Source: Propionivibrio dicarboxylicus (GTDB lineage Bacteria > Pseudomonadota > Gammaproteobacteria > Burkholderiales > Rhodocyclaceae). From it: DNA of 64,000 nt. Below, piece by piece: positions 40,063 to 48,048 of the stretch. The stretch lies in the NCBI RefSeq assembly GCF_900099695.1, contig NZ_FNCY01000009.1:124715-188714 (forward strand), written 5' to 3'. Position numbers and translations under genes: made by a program. The notes under the pieces are model-generated. The model was given only the letters and a program-made list of their open reading frames with translations, was not told the origin of the DNA and ran no database searches. The stretch's first letter is position 1, and each line of letters starts with the position of its first letter.

Positions 40063-40659
40063 ATGCCCAAAACACTCTCTGCAGCAGTCCATAGCGAGCT
40101 GATCATCCGCAAAAGTCGCTTTATCGGTTGCGTTCAGCCGATGGCGAACCGCCCGGACGCACAGAAAGTCGTGGCCGAACTGCGCGCGCGCCACCCTAAT
40201 GCCAACCACGTATGCTGGGCGCTACTGGCCGGCGGGCAATCGGCGGCCGTCGATGACGGCGAACCGAGTGGAACCGCCGGACGCCCGATGCTCGAAGTCT
40301 TACGACATCAGGAACTCGAGCAGGTGCTGGCAACGGTGATCCGCTACTTCGGCGGCGTCAAGCTCGGCGCCAGCGGGCTTCTGCGCGCCTACACGGACTG
40401 CATCGCCCATGCGCTCCTTGGCGCCGAAAAAATCGACATCGTCAAGACGAGCATTCTGCAATGCGCCGTTCCGTATGCGCTGGAAGGACTCGTGCGCCGC
40501 GAAGTCGAACGCATTCGCGCGTCCTGGCTGAGCATCCGGCACGGAGAATACGTCGAACTCGAATTCGCGCTTCCCGACGCCGACGCCAAAATGCTGATCG
40601 CCACATTGAACGAAGCGGCGGGCGGCAAGATTCGCTGGACGACACTGCAGAACGACTGA
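40063..40659 (+). CDS. yigZ: IMPACT family protein YigZ
   Basis: 198 residues. The UPF0029 signature is clear: SRFIGCVQP, HPNANHVCWALL, DDGEPSGTAGRPML and IRYFGGVKLGASGLLRAY. The C-terminal ferredoxin-like domain is present. YigZ resembles the eukaryotic translation regulator IMPACT; its bacterial role is not settled. I used the ATG at 40063 because the family begins near this point; the frame could extend to 40000 with a Pro-rich extension. Confidence 0.88.
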   Translation: MPKTLSAAVHSELIIRKSRFIGCVQPMANRPDAQKVVAELRARHPNANHVCWALLAGGQSAAVDDGEPSGTAGRPMLEVLRHQELEQVLATVIRYFGGVKLGASGLLRAYTDCIAHALLGAEKIDIVKTSILQCAVPYALEGLVRREVERIRASWLSIRHGEYVELEFALPDADAKMLIATLNEAAGGKIRWTTLQND

Positions 40660-40833
40660 CGACGCCCGTCGTGTTCGGCGGATGCGTTCTCCGTTGCCAA
40701 AACCGCTTGCCAAAGCGGACTTCGATGGCGATATTGATATTGGAACACAGCGCACAGCGCCGTCGAAAAGCGCCGACACAAGCAGCCCAAGAGACAAGGC
40801 AAATCCGCCGGACGCATTTGCAGGGGACATACC

Positions 40834-41289
40834 ATGCGAAAAAACGGTACTTCGGGAGTGCTCATTGCTTTGGTATTCGCCCTGCTCTCGCTCGGGTTCG
40901 CCATTTACGCAACGGTCGATCGACTGGCATTTGTCCGGAATTCGACACTGACCACCGGCCAGGTTATCCGCACAGAGCAACGCACTTCCGGCAAAACGGA
41001 TCGAAACCTGATATACGTCACAAAACACTATGAAGTCTCTGTGATCGCCTACCGCGACGCCGCGGGAAAGCCGCACCGCATCGAAGAATCGCCGTTCCTT
41101 TCCGAAGCACCGCTTCCCGTCGGCGCTAAAACAAGCGTGCGCTATGACAAGAACCATCCGGACGATGCAATCGTCGACAGCGCCGTCAATCTGTATGGCT
41201 ACATCATCATGCTGTACGCAATGGCTGGCGTATTCTTTCTCGTTTTTCTCTACGCACTGAAGAGTTCGCGCAGCAAGGCTGGGCAATGA
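40834..41289 (+). CDS. DUF3592 domain membrane protein
   Basis: 151 residues. A membrane helix (about 8-28), a beta-rich extracytoplasmic domain with TTGQVIRTEQR and VGAKTSVRYDKNHPDDAIVD, and a second helix (about 119-140) are the DUF3592 pattern. Function unknown. It is the last core-like gene before the tRNA-associated integration site. Confidence 0.7.
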   Translation: MRKNGTSGVLIALVFALLSLGFAIYATVDRLAFVRNSTLTTGQVIRTEQRTSGKTDRNLIYVTKHYEVSVIAYRDAAGKPHRIEESPFLSEAPLPVGAKTSVRYDKNHPDDAIVDSAVNLYGYIIMLYAMAGVFFLVFLYALKSSRSKAGQ

Positions 41290-41390
41290 ATTCCCCGGAA
41301 AAAGGTGCGGCGCTTATATCGAATTGCGATGAGCACCGACAAACAGGATCCGGCCAAGTTTGTCACACCTTCGGGACGGCAGAAAATAAA

Positions 41391-41418
41391 AAAGGCTTGT
41401 GCCTAAGCACAAGCCTTT
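41391..41418 (-). terminator. rho-independent terminator downstream of the tRNA-Lys 3' end
   Basis: A perfect 12-base stem (AAAGGCTTGTGC) with a 4-base loop. On the minus strand it is followed by TTTTTTATTTT-like sequence, so it ends transcripts coming from the tRNA side. It starts 10 bases beyond the CCA end and is therefore the original terminator of the tRNA gene. Confidence 0.85.
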
Positions 41419-41427
41419 GATAATCCG

Positions 41428-41477
41428 TGGTAGGGCGTGAGGGGATCGAACCTTCGACAAACGGATTAAGAGTCCGC
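41428..41477 (-). tRNA. 3' fragment of tRNA-Lys(CTT); integration site remnant
   Basis: On the minus strand the fragment reads from the anticodon stem (GCGGA), loop CTCTTAA with anticodon CTT, stem TCCGT, a 5-base variable loop, T arm with TTCGATC, acceptor strand ACGCCCT and CCA. Upstream of the anticodon stem the sequence is not tRNA-like: no D arm or 5' acceptor strand. The T stem has an A-C mismatch. This is a partial duplicate left at one end of an integrated element, not a working tRNA. Confidence 0.85.
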
Positions 41478-41641
41478 AAATTACGTCATTCATTGGCGTT
41501 GATCGAAAGTTACGCAACCCAATACTGCACTGTATTTTAATAACTAATGGAGTGTAGCCACAAATCCGAAGGTTGACATGCGTTGATCCATATTCTAGAA
41601 TTTTGGCTACATGGTGGCTACATGGAGCCAAGGAGCGAAAT

Positions 41642-43117
41642 ATGGAACGAGTTCGCCTGACCAACGAACGCATCAATTCATTCAAGTGCCCGCCCGGAAA
41701 ATCACAAGCCTTCCTGTGGGATACAGAAACGCCATGCCTTGCCGTTCGATCCACGAGCAGCGGCGCAAAATCCTTCATTTTCGAGAGCAAATTGCGCCGC
41801 CAGACTATCCGAATCACGATTGGCGACGTTCGCCACTGGACTCTAAATTCAGTCTGGAGCGGCAAGGGAGAAAACAAGGTCGAAGTTCAACGCGGAGCGC
41901 GCGAAGAAGCCACCAATCTAAAAATGCTGGTGAACCAAGGGATTGACCCTCGCCAAGCAAAGGCGGATCAGATTGCAATAGCTGAAGCAAGAGCAACACA
42001 AGAAGCCGCTCGCCAAAACGCCGAAGCAGAAGCACAACGCCGTACTGAAATAACAGTCGCTGATGCATGGTCAAAATACATCATCTACCAAAAGGCACGC
42101 ATGGATCGCGGCGGCGAAAAATGCTGGGGGGAACGCCACCTGCTTGACCATGAAAAGCTAGCGCAATCTGGGGGCATAAAAAAGCAAATAGGAAAAGGCA
42201 TAACCGAGCCCGGGCCACTGTCCTCTTTGATGCCGATGAAACTCTCAGGGCTCACCTCCGATGCGTTAGCACATTGGTTGCAGGATGAAACTGCAAAACG
42301 ACCGGCCCGTGCCGCCCTTGCATTCCGTCTCTTTCGCGCATTCCTTCGTTGGTGCGCCACGGATATCCGTTATTCCTCGCTTGTTTCACTCGATGCCATC
42401 AACGCAAAGACTGTGCGTGACGAGGTACCCCGCACTAAACCCAAGAACGAAGACTGTTTGCAACGTGAACAATTGGCCGCATGGTTCTTGGAAGTCCGCA
42501 AACTCAGCAGCCAGACGATTTCGGCCTACCTGCAAGCACTCGTTCTAACCGGCGCCCGTCGTGAAGAACTGGCAGGCTTGAAATGGTCGGATGTTGATCT
42601 CCAATGGAAGAGCCTGACGATCCGCGACAAGGTTGAGGGGGAACGCATCATTCCCTTGACCCCTTACGTTGAATCGTTACTTCTAGACTTAAAGCGACGG
42701 AATGAGACACCGCCTCCTGAATATCGTATTTCAATGGGAAAGCGGATAAAAAACGACCTTGAGCACTGGAAACCCGCTGAGTGGGTGTTTGTCGGCGCAT
42801 CGAAAACCGGACGCATGGTCGAACCAAGCCCCGCGCACAAACGTGTGTTGCAAGCGGCCGGTCTCCCATCCTTGACTCTCCACGGCCTGCGCCGTTCCTT
42901 CGGCACACTGGCCGAATGGACTGAAACACCAGTCGGTGTTGTAGCCCAAATTCAGGGACACAAGCCTTCGGCACTCGCGGAGAAACACTATCGACGCAGG
43001 CCGCTCGATTTGTTGCGTTCTTGGCACACCAAAATCGAAGAGTGGATTCTCGAACAAGCCGGAATCGAACCGCTTAAAAATGACGCGACGAGAACCTTGA
43101 AGACGGTTACTGGGTAG
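41642..43117 (+). CDS. int: tyrosine-type site-specific integrase
   Basis: 491 residues from the ATG at 41642, preceded by AAGGAG. An N-terminal Arm-type DNA-binding domain (DTETPCLAVRSTSSGAKSF) and a core-binding domain lead into the catalytic domain: Arg in LTGARREELAGL (about 305), His-x-x-Arg in LHGLRRSFGTL (about 415) and the nucleophile Tyr in EKHYRRRPLD (about 450). It begins about 165 bases from the tRNA-Lys fragment, the usual place for a tRNA-targeting integrase. The longer frame to 41573 runs into the attachment region. Confidence 0.93.
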   Translation: MERVRLTNERINSFKCPPGKSQAFLWDTETPCLAVRSTSSGAKSFIFESKLRRQTIRITIGDVRHWTLNSVWSGKGENKVEVQRGAREEATNLKMLVNQGIDPRQAKADQIAIAEARATQEAARQNAEAEAQRRTEITVADAWSKYIIYQKARMDRGGEKCWGERHLLDHEKLAQSGGIKKQIGKGITEPGPLSSLMPMKLSGLTSDALAHWLQDETAKRPARAALAFRLFRAFLRWCATDIRYSSLVSLDAINAKTVRDEVPRTKPKNEDCLQREQLAAWFLEVRKLSSQTISAYLQALVLTGARREELAGLKWSDVDLQWKSLTIRDKVEGERIIPLTPYVESLLLDLKRRNETPPPEYRISMGKRIKNDLEHWKPAEWVFVGASKTGRMVEPSPAHKRVLQAAGLPSLTLHGLRRSFGTLAEWTETPVGVVAQIQGHKPSALAEKHYRRRPLDLLRSWHTKIEEWILEQAGIEPLKNDATRTLKTVTG

Positions 43118-43123
43118 AGTCAC

Positions 43124-43150
43124 TTGATAACCGTAACGCTACACTATACA
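43124..43150 (+). promoter_or_regulatory. candidate promoter of higBA
   Basis: TTGATA and TATACA separated by 15 bases, ending 8 bases before the toxin ATG. The spacer is shorter than ideal. Overlap with TACACT gives alternative -10 choices. HigBA operons are normally autoregulated by HigA at this position. Confidence 0.35.
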
Positions 43151-43158
43151 CTCCAGAC

Positions 43159-43437
43159 ATGATTAAGAGTTTTCAGCACAAAGGGCTGCAAGGCTTTTTC
43201 GAGACAGGCAGCAAAGCGGGGATTCAACCGCACCATGCACCGAAATTGTCACGACAACTGGCCAAATTGGATGCCGCCAAGACGCCAGACGACATGAACG
43301 TGCCGGGCTGGAGACTGCACGGCCTGATTGGCGACATGGATGGATATTACTCAGTCACGGTAAATGGCAACTGGCGCATTACCTTCACGTTTGAAGACGG
43401 CGACGCCGTATTAGTCGATTATCAGGACTATCACTGA
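43159..43437 (+). CDS. higB: HigB-type toxin (RelE/ParE superfamily)
   Basis: 92 residues: IKSFQHKGLQGFFETGSKAGI, HAPKLSRQLAKLDAA, MNVPGWRLHGLIGDMDGYYSV, and the C-terminal GNWRITFTFEDGDAVLVDYQDYH. This is the HigB (plasmid maintenance killer) pattern. HigB cleaves mRNA at the ribosome. The antitoxin gene follows 11 bases later in the toxin-first order typical of higBA. It lies directly after int. Confidence 0.92.
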   Translation: MIKSFQHKGLQGFFETGSKAGIQPHHAPKLSRQLAKLDAAKTPDDMNVPGWRLHGLIGDMDGYYSVTVNGNWRITFTFEDGDAVLVDYQDYH

Positions 43438-43448
43438 GAGGAATCGAA

Positions 43449-43763
43449 ATGAGCAGGATGTTCAACCCTCCCCACCCCGGCGAGACTCTGAGAGAAGACG
43501 TGTTACCGGCCCTGGGCCTGAACGTAACCGCAGCCGCCGAACAACTAGGCGTTACTCGCCCTGCGCTTTCGCGGGTACTGAACGGGCGGGCCGCAATTTC
43601 TCCTGAAATGGCCTTGCGGATTGAAGGATGGCTTGGGATAGAGAATGGCGGGCGGGCCGACACATGGCTTTCACAACAAGCCGCCTACGACCTCTGGAAA
43701 GCAAGGAAAGCCGGAACTCCGATGGTCAAACGGGCGACGATTCCAAGCACTACCGCACCCTAA
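43449..43763 (+). CDS. higA: HigA-type antitoxin (XRE family HTH)
   Basis: 104 residues: PPHPGETLREDVLPALGLNVT is the HigA opening, followed by an XRE helix-turn-helix (AAEQLGVTRPALSRVLNGRA). It binds HigB and represses the operon. The C-terminal 15 residues are low in complexity. RBS-like GAGAGGAA precedes the ATG. Confidence 0.93.
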   Translation: MSRMFNPPHPGETLREDVLPALGLNVTAAAEQLGVTRPALSRVLNGRAAISPEMALRIEGWLGIENGGRADTWLSQQAAYDLWKARKAGTPMVKRATIPSTTAP

Positions 43764-43883
43764 CGGCATCAGGCAACTCGGGAAGCATCCGGTGCTTGCA
43801 CCATCGAGTGCGCCCTTAGGCTACCCCCAAGACCGGGCACATTCCCCGACTGACGCGACACCAACCACTATTGACCCGCCCCT

Positions 43884-44561
43884 ATGGATAGTGAATTCAA
43901 GACTGTTGTGAAGCAACTCATGCCGCAAAACGCCCCTTACGTTTCAAAAAGCCGCAGTAAGAGAGGGATCGCATCGCACAAGAAACTGGCGCGCCAAAAA
44001 AACCTTCTGCTTGAACTCGAAGCTGAAATTGAAAAGTGGCTCACGTTGATTTCCACAGCGGTGACTCTCGAAGCGATCAAAACCTTCAGCCAGATTCCCA
44101 ATTCGGGTGAAATGGCTTGCGGAGTATCACTGGGGAAACACGTATTAACAAATACAGCCACCGAACACGCAGCAGAAACTCTTGGGAAGTTCGCAAGCTA
44201 CCAAGCATTAGAGAAACTTTTCCGCCATACCCGCATTCCCTCATTGCTTACAGCAAAATCCCGGAAACACAAGAACAGAACGACAGCGCAAAGCCCGAGA
44301 CCAGCGGCAAAGGCTCTCTATAGGAAAAAAATTGAGGAATTGCTCTCAAAAAACATCGACTTGGACTGCAAAACCGTGCTGGCGCTCCTTGAACGCCACG
44401 ACTGGATCATTGAGACAGATACAGGCAATTGGAAGGTGGCAACATCAGAAATGGATGGTCGCCCCAACAATTCGGTGCCTTACAAAGATATAAGAAACTC
44501 GACCATGGAAGAGGCTGTTTCTACTATCAAGAATAAACTTAGAAAGAAGCCAAACCACTAG
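43884..44561 (+). CDS. hypothetical protein of the integrated element
   Basis: 225 residues, Lys-rich and basic (KSRSKRGIASHKKLARQKN; KSRKHKNRTTAQ), with predicted coiled-coil or helical segments near residues 38-60. No family, signal peptide or membrane helix was recognised. Base composition is more AT-rich than the core genes. It lies between higBA and a short non-coding stretch with a possible operator. Confidence 0.6.
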   Translation: MDSEFKTVVKQLMPQNAPYVSKSRSKRGIASHKKLARQKNLLLELEAEIEKWLTLISTAVTLEAIKTFSQIPNSGEMACGVSLGKHVLTNTATEHAAETLGKFASYQALEKLFRHTRIPSLLTAKSRKHKNRTTAQSPRPAAKALYRKKIEELLSKNIDLDCKTVLALLERHDWIIETDTGNWKVATSEMDGRPNNSVPYKDIRNSTMEEAVSTIKNKLRKKPNH

Positions 44562-44620
44562 TTTTAAGTAGCGCGCTAGCAAAAAACCCGAGTTAAACAA
44601 TCCGCATCGTCATGTGGTTC

Positions 44621-44637
44621 TCGCGAATTCATCGCGA
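44621..44637. promoter_or_regulatory. paired TCGCGA palindromes, candidate operator
   Basis: Two TCGCGA sites whose centres are 11 bases apart, one helical turn, lie about 30 bases before the AlpA-like gene. The right one is part of an 8-base palindrome ATCGCGAT. This spacing suits side-by-side binding of a small dimeric regulator. No protein binding has been shown. Confidence 0.3.
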
Positions 44638-44667
44638 TGACACTGACCTCAACCAGAGGAAACGACG

Positions 44668-44943
44668 ATGCAAGAACTCGAAATCCAAGTCACACCGAAC
44701 ACTCGTCCGGTCGGCAAACTCCTAGCCGAAGTGGCCTCGACTCGCCAGGCCGAAATCATCCGTAAGAAACTCGCGACCGAAGAACTGGCCGCAGCCCTCC
44801 GCGTGGCCCCCCAGACGATCCGCGCCGGACTTTGCCGTAAGGGCCACTATTGTGGGCTCAGGCCGCTGAAGTTGCCGACCGGAAAACTTCTTTGGGACGC
44901 TTCGGAAGTCGAACGGCTTTTGTCTGCTGAGGGGAGCGTGTGA
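44668..44943 (+). CDS. AlpA/excisionase-like DNA-binding protein
   Basis: 91 residues with a central HTH of the MerR/excisionase type: LATEELAAALRVAPQTIRAGLCRKGHYCGLRPLKL pattern (HTH followed by a wing) ending in GKLLWDASEVERLL. Such proteins act as excisionases or activators of prophage and satellite genes. It has a good AGAGGAAA site and is the first gene of a tightly packed replication block. Confidence 0.7.
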   Translation: MQELEIQVTPNTRPVGKLLAEVASTRQAEIIRKKLATEELAAALRVAPQTIRAGLCRKGHYCGLRPLKLPTGKLLWDASEVERLLSAEGSV

Positions 44944-45326
44944 TGGTCGACATCACCATTGACTTCCCGAACGCGGAATCGGCAAACGAAGAGTTTGCCG
45001 AAAAGCGCGATTTTGTTCCGTCCTACCCTGCACACGACACCCAGGCCGCCCTTCTTCTTGCCGCCGTTCTTCTTAGCAACAAGGTCAATCTGGTTTGGGA
45101 CTGGATTCGGCGCGGAATTTATCGCCTGTCCGACACGAAATTCCGCCTGAAAGAAATGATTTGGCCGATGGAAACGGATCAGCTGGATGTCTCAAACAAA
45201 TTCGGAGAGTCGTGCCACATCGCCTTGTACGGCCTTCCGGATTGCGCGATCGATGTAGCAGGTAAAAAAGGGCAGGAGTTCGCCGAACATGAAATTCAAC
45301 TCATGAGCGAGCGGAGGGCTGCCTAA
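44943..45326 (+). CDS. hypothetical protein of the replication block
   Basis: 127 residues, starting one base into the preceding stop (TGATG) and ending in the same overlap with the next gene (TAATG). One hydrophobic stretch (AALLLAAVLLSNKVNLVW) lies near residues 35-52; the rest is mixed and acidic. No family recognised. Tight overlaps on both sides support it as a real gene. Confidence 0.65.
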   Translation: MVDITIDFPNAESANEEFAEKRDFVPSYPAHDTQAALLLAAVLLSNKVNLVWDWIRRGIYRLSDTKFRLKEMIWPMETDQLDVSNKFGESCHIALYGLPDCAIDVAGKKGQEFAEHEIQLMSERRAA

Positions 45327-46012
45327 TGTCCATTCAGGTCTTTGCCTTCATGCCTGTCGAAGTGTTCGCTGATTCCCGGCTCACCCTGACTCAACTGCGC
45401 GTTCTTGGCGTGATTTACAGCTTCCGCTCCAAGGACACAAACATCGCATTCCCGAAGCGCGAGGCAATCGCAAGACGTTGCGGACTCTCTGTAACCAAAA
45501 TCAGCACAGCTACAACGGCTCTTGTAAAACTCGGATGGCTCAAAAAAACCGGCAAGGGCGGTTTTAGTCGCCCCGTCGAATATCAGGTTTGCTTCCCTGA
45601 AACGATTCCGATTTCGGGAACCGTTACCGATTTGGGAACGGTTACTGAAGTAGGCACTACAACGGTTACCGAATCGGGTACACGCACTAATGGTGAACAA
45701 ACCAGTGAACAGAATAATAACTATAGAAGCCAGTCACAAACGTCGCGCGCTCACACCTTTCCAGACCAACTTCTGCCCACTGAAAAAAACATAAATCTCG
45801 CGTCTGAATTGGGGCTTGATCCGAATCTCGAATTTCTCAAATTTCGCGACCATCACCAGTCAAAGGGGTCGAAGTTCAAAGACTGGAATGCTGCATTCAA
45901 TAGTTGGCTCCGCAAAGCCGCTGAGTATGCCTCTGACCGAAAGAAAAAAAATCACAGGAAATCTACACCACAAAATTTTTCCACCATTGATTACGAAGAG
46001 GGGAGCATATGA
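45326..46012 (+). CDS. phage replication protein O / DnaT-like
   Basis: 228 residues. The N-terminal winged HTH (LTLTQLRVLGVIYSFRSKDT, AIARRCGLSVTKISTATTAL) resembles the lambda O or replication-initiator type. A repetitive Thr/Val/Gly linker (about 93-115) follows, then a C-terminal DnaT-like segment FRDHHQSKGSKFKDWNAAFNSWLRKA. It probably binds the element's origin and brings in the helicase loader encoded next, which it overlaps by 4 bases. Confidence 0.72.
   Translation: MSIQVFAFMPVEVFADSRLTLTQLRVLGVIYSFRSKDTNIAFPKREAIARRCGLSVTKISTATTALVKLGWLKKTGKGGFSRPVEYQVCFPETIPISGTVTDLGTVTEVGTTTVTESGTRTNGEQTSEQNNNYRSQSQTSRAHTFPDQLLPTEKNINLASELGLDPNLEFLKFRDHHQSKGSKFKDWNAAFNSWLRKAAEYASDRKKKNHRKSTPQNFSTIDYEEGSI
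45603..45680 (+). repeat. four imperfect 18-base direct repeats inside the replication gene (iteron-like)
   Basis: Units begin at about 45603, 45621, 45639 and 45663 with the shared core GTTACCGATTTGGGAA or close variants (spacings 18, 18 and 24). The repeats encode the TVT-x-x-G linker of the O-like protein. In lambda the origin iterons lie inside gene O, so this is a candidate origin. All spacings are multiples of three, so peptide-level repetition alone is also possible. Confidence 0.5.
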
Positions 46013-46884
46013 CAAACGGAAACAATCAAGAGATTTTTCGAAACATGGAATTCAAAACAAAAGTCGCCTATTGCGAGATTCACGGCGAATACGATAGCCG
46101 GTGCCGTTTGATAAATTATTGGACGCCGTGCCCCCAATGCCAGGCCGTTGCAACCGAGAAGCGTAACGAGGAACAACGGATCAGCGACGAGCGCCAGAAA
46201 CAAGAGAGGGTGCGTAAACTGATCTGTAATAGCGAACTGCCTACCCGCTTCACCGATAGAACGCTCGACAGCTTCGTTGCTGATACGCCACAGAAGAAAC
46301 GCGCCCTGTCTCTCGCCTCTGAGTACGCCGAACAGTTCGACGATGTTTTGCAGACGGGGCGCTGCGCGTTGTTCATCGGTCGTCCGGGTACAGGAAAAAC
46401 CCACTTGGCCGCTGGCATCGGACTTCATCTGATGAACAACGGGTATTCGGTTCGATACACAACGGTCAATCGCCTGATTCGCCGGATTCGCAGTACGTGG
46501 AGCCGGGCCAGCGAGGAAACGGAGCAGCAGGCTATTGCGGCGTTCTCCAGACCGGCTCTGCTGATTCTCGATGAGGTCGGTGTTCAATACGGGAGCGAGG
46601 CCGAAAAGATTTCGCTTTTCGATGTCATTAATGAGCGCTACGAAAACCGCATGCCGACCCTGCTGATCTCCAACCTCGACAGAAATGGCGTAGCTGAAGC
46701 ACTGGGAGAGCGTGTCTTTGATCGGCTTCGCGAGGACGCCGGCCGCGTTGTAGCGTTCGATTGGGAAAGCGCCCGCCACACAACGGTGATGAAGGCTGCG
46801 CTCGACGAAACAAACCCCAAGACATCAACCACTCAACAAAACGCCGGCAGCGGCGTTCCCTGCACGGCTATTGCTGGAGACTAA
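46009..46884 (+). CDS. DnaC/IstB-like helicase loader ATPase
   Basis: 291 residues. An N-terminal four-Cys zinc-type motif (YCEIHGEYDSRC ... CPQC) precedes an AAA+ core: Walker A GRPGTGKTHLAAG, Walker B LLILDEVG, sensor region LLISNLDRNGVAEALG and arginine region VFDRLRED. This is the DnaC-like plan of phage-encoded loaders, which deliver the host DnaB helicase. It overlaps the O-like gene by 4 bases. A transposon IstB is less likely because no istA is adjacent. Confidence 0.85.
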   Translation: MTNGNNQEIFRNMEFKTKVAYCEIHGEYDSRCRLINYWTPCPQCQAVATEKRNEEQRISDERQKQERVRKLICNSELPTRFTDRTLDSFVADTPQKKRALSLASEYAEQFDDVLQTGRCALFIGRPGTGKTHLAAGIGLHLMNNGYSVRYTTVNRLIRRIRSTWSRASEETEQQAIAAFSRPALLILDEVGVQYGSEAEKISLFDVINERYENRMPTLLISNLDRNGVAEALGERVFDRLREDAGRVVAFDWESARHTTVMKAALDETNPKTSTTQQNAGSGVPCTAIAGD

Positions 46885-46886
46885 CC

Positions 46887-47492
46887 ATGGCCCGTCGCAA
46901 CGATTTGGATTGGGATTTGATCGAAACGGAATGGCGTGTTGCGCAACTGTCGATTCGGCAAATTGCTGAGAAACACGGAACTGAAGCCTCAACAATCACC
47001 CGCCGCGCAAAGAAAAATGGTTGGACACGCGACCTGACCGAAGCAGTGCGTGCGGCAACAAAAGCAAAAGTTCGCAACGCTGTCGCACACGCAACGCAAC
47101 AAAACGCGGAGCGTTGCACCCAGTTGATTACCTCAGAAGTTGATTTGGCCGCCAACGTCAACGCGACGATTATTCTCCGGCAACAAGGGCGGGCTGATCG
47201 CATGGCGGACATGTTTGAAACCCTAGTACTGGAGAACGAAGCCGTGAACAAAGCCCCGGAAGCACTCGATGAAATCGCAACAGCTATTCGTGAGGACGAT
47301 CCGAAAGGCGCGGAATCGATCAAACGCCTGAAGTCCCTGACGGCCCGGATTCACAACCTGAAAGTACTTTCTGAAATCAACACCCGACTGAACGACGCGG
47401 AAGACTCAGCGTTCAACTTGAAGGAAATCGGGAAAGAAAATGGCCGGTACGAAAAATTGCTGGCCGAAATCATTGCAGAGGATGGATCTTGA
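46887..47492 (+). CDS. HTH protein resembling phage small terminase subunit
   Basis: 201 residues. It begins ARRNDLDWDLIETEWRVAQL with an HTH (SIRQIAEKHGTEASTITRRAKKNGW), then a long helical region. N-terminal HTH plus coiled helical body is the layout of several phage small terminase proteins, which recognise the packaging site. No large terminase gene is adjacent, a combination seen in satellites that redirect a helper phage. The call is by pattern only. It starts 2 bases after the DnaC-like stop. Confidence 0.55.
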   Translation: MARRNDLDWDLIETEWRVAQLSIRQIAEKHGTEASTITRRAKKNGWTRDLTEAVRAATKAKVRNAVAHATQQNAERCTQLITSEVDLAANVNATIILRQQGRADRMADMFETLVLENEAVNKAPEALDEIATAIREDDPKGAESIKRLKSLTARIHNLKVLSEINTRLNDAEDSAFNLKEIGKENGRYEKLLAEIIAEDGS

Positions 47493-47568
47493 TGCCCAAT
47501 ACCCGCCGAAGGCGATTGCGTCTTGCATCGCAGCCCCCCCCTTTTCCAACAAACTCTTTGGATCACTC

Positions 47569-48039
47569 ATGGAACAGTTCATTATCGAGAAAGAAGCCAT
47601 TCCGTCGTTCCCCGACACATATTTTCAGGTTGAGGAAACGCCCTATACCTTCCCCCAGACTCTTCGCCTTCTCGCTGATACGATTGAGCGGTACGAAAAA
47701 CTCGCTGACTTAGTCGCCACTCACGAGAAAGCTATCGAAAAAATTGATCGGCTTTCCCATTCTGAAGGAACATTCAACCTCACCATGGCGGCCAAGACGC
47801 TTCAAATGCCACCGAAAAAATTGATCGAATGGCTGTACGAACGTGATTGGATTTACCGCCCTGCGCCGAAGGCACCGTGGTTGGCGCAATCGGACAAGAT
47901 GCCGAAGTATCTCGTACATAAAACCAAAACCATCCGGACAAACGACGAACCTCCAAAGGTATATCACCAAGTCCTCGTTACTATTGCTGGACTGATACAG
48001 ATAGCGGCTGAGCTTAAGGGCGCGCCTCCACTCCACTAA
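47569..48039 (+). CDS. KilAC-domain phage antirepressor-like protein
   Basis: About 156 residues. The C-terminal half is a KilAC domain: FNLTMAAKTLQMPPKKLIEWL, YERDWIYRPAPKAPW, and a C-terminal VLVTIAGLIQIAAEL. The N-terminal third is short and lacks a Bro-N, Rha or AntA domain. KilAC proteins act in phage lysogeny control or inhibition of host processes. The frame is open upstream to 47440, so the start is uncertain. It ends just before a strong terminator. Confidence 0.78.
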   Translation: MEQFIIEKEAIPSFPDTYFQVEETPYTFPQTLRLLADTIERYEKLADLVATHEKAIEKIDRLSHSEGTFNLTMAAKTLQMPPKKLIEWLYERDWIYRPAPKAPWLAQSDKMPKYLVHKTKTIRTNDEPPKVYHQVLVTIAGLIQIAAELKGAPPLH

Positions 48040-48048
48040 CAGCCAAAG

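Noticed and set aside
41428..41477. A functional tRNA-Lys
   Set aside because: The D arm and 5' acceptor strand are missing and the T stem has a mismatch, so it is only an attachment-site fragment.
46009..46884. IstB of an IS21-type insertion sequence
   Set aside because: No istA transposase is next to it, and the gene overlaps a replication protein gene, which fits a phage helicase loader better.
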